Shown: positions 30,602 through 35,352 of the stretch, piece by piece
How the letters are laid out: each line of letters opens with the position of its first letter
Numbering within the stretch: position 1 is the first letter of the stretch
Source: Bacteriovoracaceae bacterium
GTDB lineage: Bacteria; Bdellovibrionota; Bacteriovoracia; Bacteriovoracales; Bacteriovoracaceae
DNA: 35,352 bases
Direction: 5' to 3'
NCBI GenBank assembly: GCA_021737405.1
Contig: JAIPEG010000027.1
Location: forward strand, 1-35,352
Notes under the pieces: generated by a model
Database searches by the model: none
The model's input: the letters and a program-made list of their open reading frames with translations, nothing else
What the model was told of the DNA's origin: nothing
Program-made: the position numbers and the translations under genes

Positions 30602-30979
30602 ATGAAAAAAATCATCATCGTGGCAGCAGCTCTTTTTATTTCATCTAACGTATTTTCAGCAGGTGAAAAGGCCGATATTTGTCATCAAACTGCCGACGGC
30701 AATTTTGTAGACATTAACGTTTCTGTTAAAGCAATCTCTGCATTTGAAAGACAAGGTGATTTTATAGGGACTTGTGCTCTTAAAGAGCTTACTGATTCTT
30801 GTGAGTATGGTGTTAATGACACTCTAGATGGCTGCGCGAGTGGTGGTATGGATGAAATGGAGTTTACCGAGGCAGAATCAAATATGAATGACCTCGTGTC
30901 TGAGTATGAACAATATCAAGATGCTACTGTAGAAGAAGAGGGTGAGTGGGAAGAAGAAGGAGCAGAAGGGGATATTTAA
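30602..30979 (+). CDS. Small exported acidic protein with an ICH...GD..G.C motif
   Basis: ATG 30602, with GGGA upstream, starts a signal peptide ([21 protein letters not shown]); the longer frame from 30521 has no binding site. The 125-residue product then has a short domain: [37 protein letters not shown] and further cysteines. The pattern ICH...I-x-V...A...GD-x-x-G-x-C is a small recurring motif in exported proteins of many bacteria. The C-terminal ~40 residues are very acidic ([14 protein letters not shown]). Function is unknown. It has its own intrinsic terminator. Confidence 0.7.
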   Translation: MKKIIIVAAALFISSNVFSAGEKADICHQTADGNFVDINVSVKAISAFERQGDFIGTCALKELTDSCEYGVNDTLDGCASGGMDEMEFTEAESNMNDLVSEYEQYQDATVEEEGEWEEEGAEGDI

Positions 30980-31004
30980 TCTAAAGTAAAAAACTTCAAA
31001 ATAT

Positions 31005-31031
31005 AGGCCTCGTTGTAGCGGGGCCTTTTTT
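31005..31031 (+). terminator. Intrinsic terminator after the small acidic protein gene
   Basis: An 8-bp stem with one G-T pair (31005-31012 with 31019-31026), a 6-nt loop and a T run lie 25 nt after the stop codon. Confidence 0.88.
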
Positions 31032-31255
31032 ATTGATCTACATAACCTATATTGAATTCTTAACTCCTTGAATATTGATATTAGCCTCGTTTTTTTGGCA
31101 AATTATAAGCAAATTTCAGCGCTTTAAAATTTAATAAGTCCTTGTGTTTACTAAAATCCTTGGTTTTTTCATCATTGGTTATCTGAGTTGCTAGGATGAC
31201 TTAAATACTGAAGCTTATTTTTTTTAATTATTTTGGATTATTTAGGAGACGACTT

Positions 31256-32386
31256 ATGAAGTCTTTAAAATCATCACCCTTAATAAGAATGTCCCTTTCA
31301 ATTGGTCTGCTTCTCTTATTAAGTGCCTGTCAGGTAGAAAATGGAGAGGGATCTAGTTCTAACAAGGAAAATTCGCTTACAGTAGGCTACCTGTCAAAGT
31401 ATTCTCCGGTTGGGAATAATTTGAAAGTTAGCCTAACTGATGCTCCTCACGACGACCTTGCTGAAGTTGTGGTTTCAATTAAAGAAGTCATCTTGAAGGT
31501 AAACGGAAATAAGGGCAATGAATTGTCTATTGCTCAAAACCTAGGCCCAATAGATCTTTTGACCTTACAAAATGGTGTCATGATGGGAATTGCTGATATG
31601 CAATTGCCCACTGGTACGAAGGTCAACCAGATTCGTCTAATCCTTGAAGAGACTGGCCACTATATTACTTATACCGACGGTTCAGTTTGCCAACTGCAAA
31701 CTCCTTCACAGCAAAATAGTGGTCTTAAAATTATAAATCCCGAATTTACTATTGAAGAAGGGCAGGCCTATTCCATGGTCATAGATTTTGATGCCAAAAA
31801 GTCGATTGTCTTTCAAGGCAATGGCGGTTGTTTGCTAAAACCCGTTCTTAAGTGGGGCGGGATTACCACAACACCAATTGATGAAGTCGTCGGTGATGGC
31901 GATACCGAAGGTGAGGAAGAAGTCATCGAAGAGCCAGTGGTTGAAGAACCAGTGGTTGAAGAACCAGTGGTTGAAGAGCCTGTGGTTGAAGAGCCTGTGG
32001 TTGAAGAACCAGTGGTTGAAGAGCCAGTGGTTGAAGAACCTGTTGTTGTGCCACCAGTGGTTGAAGAGCCTGTAGTTGTGCCACCAGTGGTTGAAGAACC
32101 TGTAGTTGTGCCACCAGTGGTTGAAGAACCTGTAGTTGTGCCACCAGTGGTTGAAGAGCCTGTAGTTGTGCCACCAGTGGTTGAAGAACCTGTGGTTGAG
32201 TCACCAGTGGTTGAAGAGCCTGTTGTTGAGCCACCAGTGGTTGAAGAACCCCCTATAGTTGAAGAACCTGTTCAACAACCAACTGAAGCTGATATGGAGA
32301 TGTGTTTTAATGTGGCCTTTGACTTATACGATACAAGTACCTGGCCTGCCGACTTTGTTTATGAAGATTATGCTCATTGTTACTAA
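31256..32386 (+). CDS. DUF4382 lipoprotein with a Glu-Pro-Val repeat stalk
   Basis: The 376-residue precursor has a lipoprotein signal (lipobox LLSAC, Cys25). A DUF4382 domain spans about 53-200: LKVSLTDAPHDDLAEVVVSI and the closing YSMVIDFDAKKSIV are characteristic, and the fold is beta-sandwich-like. After a short acidic linker comes a stalk of eight EEPVV units (about 223-263), five VVPPVVEEP units and variants of these to about 343. A short C-terminal segment follows with two cysteines (EMCFN and AHCY). The extended Pro/Glu stalk probably lifts or spaces the domain at the cell surface (inference). A terminator follows. Confidence 0.85.
   Translation: MKSLKSSPLIRMSLSIGLLLLLSACQVENGEGSSSNKENSLTVGYLSKYSPVGNNLKVSLTDAPHDDLAEVVVSIKEVILKVNGNKGNELSIAQNLGPIDLLTLQNGVMMGIADMQLPTGTKVNQIRLILEETGHYITYTDGSVCQLQTPSQQNSGLKIINPEFTIEEGQAYSMVIDFDAKKSIVFQGNGGCLLKPVLKWGGITTTPIDEVVGDGDTEGEEEVIEEPVVEEPVVEEPVVEEPVVEEPVVEEPVVEEPVVEEPVVVPPVVEEPVVVPPVVEEPVVVPPVVEEPVVVPPVVEEPVVVPPVVEEPVVESPVVEEPVVEPPVVEEPPIVEEPVQQPTEADMEMCFNVAFDLYDTSTWPADFVYEDYAHCY
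31928..32270 (+). repeat. Tandem 15-nt and 30-nt coding repeats
   Basis: Eight 15-nt units (encoding EEPVV) are followed by about seven 30-nt units (encoding VVPPVVEEP and variants). Copies differ mostly at third positions (gaa/gag, cca/cct), so length changes by slippage or recombination would stay in frame. Confidence 0.92.
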
Positions 32387-32400
32387 AATCTAACTCTTTT

Positions 32401-32434
32401 GAGGGGATTGAAGCACTCAATTCCCTCTCTTTTT
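32401..32434 (+). terminator. Intrinsic terminator after the DUF4382 gene
   Basis: An 11-bp stem with one G-T pair (32401-32411 with 32417-32427) and a 5-nt loop is followed by TCTTTTT, 14 nt after the stop codon. Confidence 0.88.
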
Positions 32435-32474
32435 GCCTCCCTAAATCTTGCTCGCACACCTTTCGTTGAAACTG

Positions 32475-32480
32475 TATAAT
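32475..32480 (+). promoter_or_regulatory. Promoter -10 box of the response regulator operon
   Basis: A perfect TATAAT preceded directly by TG. The best -35 candidate, TTGCTC at 32449-32454, has a long 20-nt spacer. It lies between the DUF4382 terminator and the regulator gene, giving a leader of about 25 nt. Confidence 0.5.
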
Positions 32481-32511
32481 TAAGTCATTCAGTTCATCAA
32501 TGGAAGGGAAT

Positions 32512-33387
32512 ATGAGAAAAAAGCTTCTGATAGTGGATAGTGATTTGGGCTCTAAAGACTCAATGCTTGAGGTTTTGCAAAAAAGTTACGAGGTTGTCGT
32601 CATTGATAATGCAGTAGAAGCAGTCGCCTTTGGAGAGAAAATCTTACCTGATATCATTCTTGTCGATCTAGATATGCCTCAAATAGATGGATTTGAATTT
32701 CTTAATGCCCTCGATGAGCACCCCACGCTCTGTGATGTTCCAGTTATTTCGATGATCGACAATAAGGACGAAAAATATAGTCGCAGGGCATATGCAGAAG
32801 GCTCTAATGGAATGATTTATAAACCATTTAATATAGCAAACCTCGAAAGAGACATCGAGGGAATTTTAAAACGCACTTCAGATGCTATTATTTCAAGTAA
32901 TAAAAGAATCTCCTTTTACTTAGAGTTTAGTGAAAGAACAAAATTAAAAAAAATTAAAGAAATTATTAAAAATCAAGATTTTGAAAACGAGCCTTTGGTT
33001 TTATTAACATGGAACAGAGGTGAGGATTTAATCGCTGAAATAGATCAGATGGATGATTTAATCAATTCTAATAGATTAATTTTTCTTGAAATTAAACCAT
33101 CGCTAATTAGCAAGTTCCCTTATTTGCAAGATGTGACGCCTGTTGTTTTAGAACTTAAAAGTTTCCTAAGTGAAAGTAGTCGCAAGTATCATCTCGTCAT
33201 GGAAGAGCCAGGACATTTATTAAATATTGAACAGCGAGAAAAAAGTATTTCTCAAGCCTATAATATGGCACAACTTATCCATCATGATTTTAATCGCACG
33301 ACTTATGTTAGCTCAAGGCCTGATTCATCTGAATCTATTAAATTTACCTTCAAAATAGGAAATATTCTTACAGGAGTTAGAAATTAA
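32512..33387 (+). CDS. Response regulator with an uncharacterised C-terminal domain
   Basis: ATG 32512 is preferred over 32500 because GGAAGGG lies 4-10 nt upstream. Residues 1-122 form a receiver domain: acidic pocket IVDSD (D9, D11), phosphoacceptor Asp52 in ILVDLDMPQIDGF, Ser80 in VPVISM and Lys104 in MIYKPF. Residues ~130-291 do not match HTH, GGDEF, EAL or HD-GYP domains that I can recognise. They contain alternating strands and helices (PLVLLTWNRGEDLI, NRLIFLEIKPSL, KYHLVMEEPGH). Its glycosyltransferase neighbour starts 3 nt downstream, so it probably controls polysaccharide synthesis by direct contact rather than as a DNA-binding factor (inference). Confidence 0.82.
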   Translation: MRKKLLIVDSDLGSKDSMLEVLQKSYEVVVIDNAVEAVAFGEKILPDIILVDLDMPQIDGFEFLNALDEHPTLCDVPVISMIDNKDEKYSRRAYAEGSNGMIYKPFNIANLERDIEGILKRTSDAIISSNKRISFYLEFSERTKLKKIKEIIKNQDFENEPLVLLTWNRGEDLIAEIDQMDDLINSNRLIFLEIKPSLISKFPYLQDVTPVVLELKSFLSESSRKYHLVMEEPGHLLNIEQREKSISQAYNMAQLIHHDFNRTTYVSSRPDSSESIKFTFKIGNILTGVRN

Positions 33388-33390
33388 ATA

Positions 33391-34692
33391 ATGGAAAAGC
33401 TTATCAAAAATAGCTTTGTCATAATCATTTTGCTTTTTATCATGGCAGGTTTAGCCTTTTCTTTTTATCTTCATTTTCCTAGTCATTGGGAGCAAGATAA
33501 TTCGTGGGCAATTTTGGCGACAAAATTAATGCTCTATTATTTGATTTTTATTTTTGGCCGTACACTATTCTTATTGTCACTCTCTTTTATTGAAAATATG
33601 TTTAATAGAAAGTTAAAGCCTGTCGAGACCTTTCCTTTAGTGACAATCATTATACCTTGTCATAACGAAGAGGTTGGAATTCAAAAAGCTATTGAATCAA
33701 TAAAAAAGATTAATTATCCAAATGTTGAAATATTGGTGGTTGATGATGGCTCTAGTGATAAAACATTCGAAATTGTCAGAAAATTAGAATCAAAATATTC
33801 TGTTAGACTTATTCATCAGGAGAATGCAGGGAAATCTCAGGCATTAAATAATGGGGTTTATCAAGCTTTAGGAGACTATTTTGTCTGTATGGATGCAGAT
33901 AGTAATCTAAGCGAAAATTTGTTAACTGATTCAATTCCCTATTTTGAAAAGGATCCAAATTTAGCAGCAGTGGCAGGTGCGGTAGAGGTTGGAAACGATA
34001 ATTCGATCATCACTAAGTTTCAAAAATTAGAATATATAGTGGGCCTTAATTTTTACAAAATGGCACAGAGTTGCTTGAATTTAGTAACTATTGTACCTGG
34101 TCCAATAGGTGTATTTAGCAAAAAAGCTGTTATATCGATTGGAGGCTATCACTCAGATACTTTTGCAGAAGATTGTGATCTCAGTATGAGGCTTTTGATG
34201 GCAGGGTATAATATTAAATACAATAGTAAGATAAAGGCAAAAACTGAAGCTCCAGAATCTTTTAGCTCGTTAATTACCCAGCGATATCGCTGGTCGCGGG
34301 GAATGACTCAGGCGATATTTAAGTCATTACGGGAATTAAGTAGGCATTTTAGTGTTCGTAGATTCGCAATCGTGTTTTATATGTTTTTAGAGACAATTTT
34401 GATTCCTTTAATAAACTTTTCCTTTGTTATCATCACTTTGCAGTTCGCCTTAATATATTCAATTGCCGAACTACTAGGGCCATTTTTTATTGGTTTAACG
34501 ATTCTAGATATGACGCTCATCCTTTACTCTATAGTAGCAGAACGTGAACTTGGGGCATTGTTGATACTAGGCGTATTTAATAGATTAACTTATGGATTGT
34601 CTTTAGAAGTAATCAGGTTCTTTTCAATTCTTGATGAGATCTTTGGACTTCCAATGAAATGGGGAACTCTTGTTAGAAAGGGAATGGATTAA
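33391..34692 (+). CDS. Family 2 glycosyltransferase, PgaC/BcsA-like membrane processive enzyme
   Basis: The 433-residue protein has two N-terminal TM segments (about 8-28 and 42-64), a GT2 domain and three to four C-terminal TM segments (about 325-420). GT-A signatures are VTIIIPCHNEEVGI, VVDDGSSDKT with D118/D119, the metal-binding CMDADSN (168-170), the catalytic AEDCD (259-261) and QRYRW (297-301). The last is the acceptor/product-binding motif of processive beta-glycan synthases. The layout resembles PgaC (poly-N-acetylglucosamine) more than cellulose synthase, since there is no PilZ domain. The likely product is a beta-linked exopolysaccharide. It lies 3 nt after the response regulator and 2 nt before the next gene. 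Confidence 0.9.
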   Translation: MEKLIKNSFVIIILLFIMAGLAFSFYLHFPSHWEQDNSWAILATKLMLYYLIFIFGRTLFLLSLSFIENMFNRKLKPVETFPLVTIIIPCHNEEVGIQKAIESIKKINYPNVEILVVDDGSSDKTFEIVRKLESKYSVRLIHQENAGKSQALNNGVYQALGDYFVCMDADSNLSENLLTDSIPYFEKDPNLAAVAGAVEVGNDNSIITKFQKLEYIVGLNFYKMAQSCLNLVTIVPGPIGVFSKKAVISIGGYHSDTFAEDCDLSMRLLMAGYNIKYNSKIKAKTEAPESFSSLITQRYRWSRGMTQAIFKSLRELSRHFSVRRFAIVFYMFLETILIPLINFSFVIITLQFALIYSIAELLGPFFIGLTILDMTLILYSIVAERELGALLILGVFNRLTYGLSLEVIRFFSILDEIFGLPMKWGTLVRKGMD

Positions 34693-34694
34693 AT

Positions 34695-35078
34695 ATGGAT
34701 GTTAAATATTTTTTCAATATTGTCTTGTTGGCACTTTCATTAACCACTATCTTTATCACTCTTATCAGCTATATTATTTTTAAATTGAGACAAGGTTCTT
34801 TCATTAAACTTGATAATGAGTACCATAAAATTGAAGGAGCCTATTTTCGCCGATATGCACCTGAATTAGAGAAGATTAATGAAGAAAGGCTTTTTGAGTT
34901 AAAGAAAAAAGAAAATAATCCTAAAAAGTTTTACTACAAAATTATTTTTTTGTTTAGTTTTGTTTTCCTACTGGTATTAACGGTCTTTCTAGTCGAAGAT
35001 TTTTATTCGAGAAGAGTTAAATTTCAAAATGATAATCAGGAGATTACTTTACCTAAGAAAAATGAACAAAACCCTTAA
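34695..35078 (+). CDS. Two-TM membrane protein linked to the glycosyltransferase
   Basis: The 127-residue protein has TM segments near 6-29 (FNIVLLALSLTTIFITLISY) and 82-103 (IIFLFSFVFLLVLTVFLVE). A charged cytoplasmic part lies between them, with a hydrophilic C-terminal tail. It starts 2 nt after the glycosyltransferase. Size, topology and position recall PgaD, the small two-TM partner of PgaC, but there is no convincing sequence match, so this role is an inference from context. Confidence 0.7.
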   Translation: MDVKYFFNIVLLALSLTTIFITLISYIIFKLRQGSFIKLDNEYHKIEGAYFRRYAPELEKINEERLFELKKKENNPKKFYYKIIFLFSFVFLLVLTVFLVEDFYSRRVKFQNDNQEITLPKKNEQNP

Positions 35079-35104
35079 AGTATATTTTTAACATCAGGAA
35101 TATA

Positions 35105-35352
35105 ATGAAAAAATTAGGTTCAAAAAATGACAATCTATTATCCCGCGCTAAGGTAAGAAAATGGAAGGAAGAGGATATTGATGAGTTGGTAAAGTGTCAT
35201 AAGGAGATCTATTCTGATCTTAACAATCACTATGAGAAGAGAATTTTTACCTTACAGTTTAGGAAGTTTCCTGAAGGCCAATTTTTAATTGAATTAGATA
35301 AGAAAATTGTTGGATATGCCAGCTCTATTATTGTTCAATTAAGTTCTGATGA
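35105..35352 (+). CDS. GNAT-type acetyltransferase domain protein (partial, 3' end outside)
   Basis: From ATG 35105 (AGGA 5-8 nt upstream) the frame is open to the window edge, giving 82 residues. The segment KVRKWKEEDIDELVKCHKEIY is the usual beta1-alpha1 start of a GNAT domain. FPEGQFLIELDKKIVGYASSIIVQLS matches the beta2-beta4 part seen in GNAT proteins that are fused to a carbon-nitrogen hydrolase (nitrilase) domain. The second domain, if present, lies beyond the window. It is 26 nt after the two-TM gene and probably in the same operon, where it might modify sugar or peptide substituents (inference). Confidence 0.75.
   Translation, partial: MKKLGSKNDNLLSRAKVRKWKEEDIDELVKCHKEIYSDLNNHYEKRIFTLQFRKFPEGQFLIELDKKIVGYASSIIVQLSSD

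Noticed and set aside
31923..32234. Minus-strand 103-codon frame of Gln-Ala-Leu-Pro repeats
   Set aside because: It is the antisense shadow of the coding repeat in the DUF4382 gene.
31928..32270. Possible CRISPR array
   Set aside because: The repeats are contiguous 15/30-nt coding units in frame with no unique spacers.
1..35352. tRNA, rRNA, transposase or prophage genes
   Set aside because: No cloverleaf-like sequence, rRNA segment or transposase, integrase or phage structural motif was recognised in the translations or gaps.

Overview
The window looks like chromosomal DNA of a low-GC Gram-negative bacterium, most likely from the Bdellovibrionota (Bacteriovorax/Halobacteriovorax-like predatory bacteria). 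This placement is an inference. It rests on AT-rich, densely packed genes, many small signal-peptide proteins and lipoproteins of no recognisable family, a 7TMR-DISM histidine kinase, and housekeeping genes of proteobacterial type. No rRNA, tRNA, CRISPR array, prophage or insertion sequence was recognised.

Layout. 1-3.5 kb: the lysine-rich tail of an upstream gene with its terminator, a DOT1-like methyltransferase, a DJ-1/PfpI remnant in the leader of a ribosome hibernation factor gene, a DUF6172 gene, a VIT-type iron/manganese transporter, and a 5'-truncated gene encoding a three-repeat protein. 3.5-10.7 kb: a secreted VWA-domain protein, a row of small unknown genes, a DUF2389/TIGR02450 protein, a large Cys-rich exported protein whose start overlaps a divergent exported protein, and an NhaC antiporter. 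10.7-17.4 kb: an envelope region with a lipoprotein, two divergent exported alpha/beta hydrolases (one with a canonical EF-hand loop), a 7TMR-DISM histidine kinase behind a strong promoter, and small exported proteins. 17.8-26.2 kb: an aldehyde dehydrogenase, MscL, a methyltransferase, a RimK-type ATP-grasp ligase fused to an RCK_C-like domain, a CorC/HlyC-type membrane protein, a TFIIB-type zinc ribbon protein and a bifunctional glutathionylspermidine synthetase/amidase. The last three genes are closely spaced and probably cotranscribed.

26.2-29.1 kb is the least ordinary part. Two directly repeated 219-nt elements differ at 21 positions with no indels. They flank one small exported-protein gene. 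Several of their differences preserve predicted RNA helices, and the first copy lies between a TATAAT box and a strong intrinsic terminator, so it may be an undescribed structured ncRNA. Just upstream is a small possible gene interrupted at an A_AAA_AAG heptamer, which may be a pseudogene or a -1 frameshift site.

29.1-35.35 kb: a coupled lipoprotein/anchored-protein pair, a small acidic exported protein, a DUF4382 lipoprotein with a long Glu-Pro-Val repeat stalk, and a tight operon of response regulator, PgaC-like family 2 glycosyltransferase, two-TM protein and the start of a GNAT protein. The operon suggests regulated synthesis of a surface polysaccharide.
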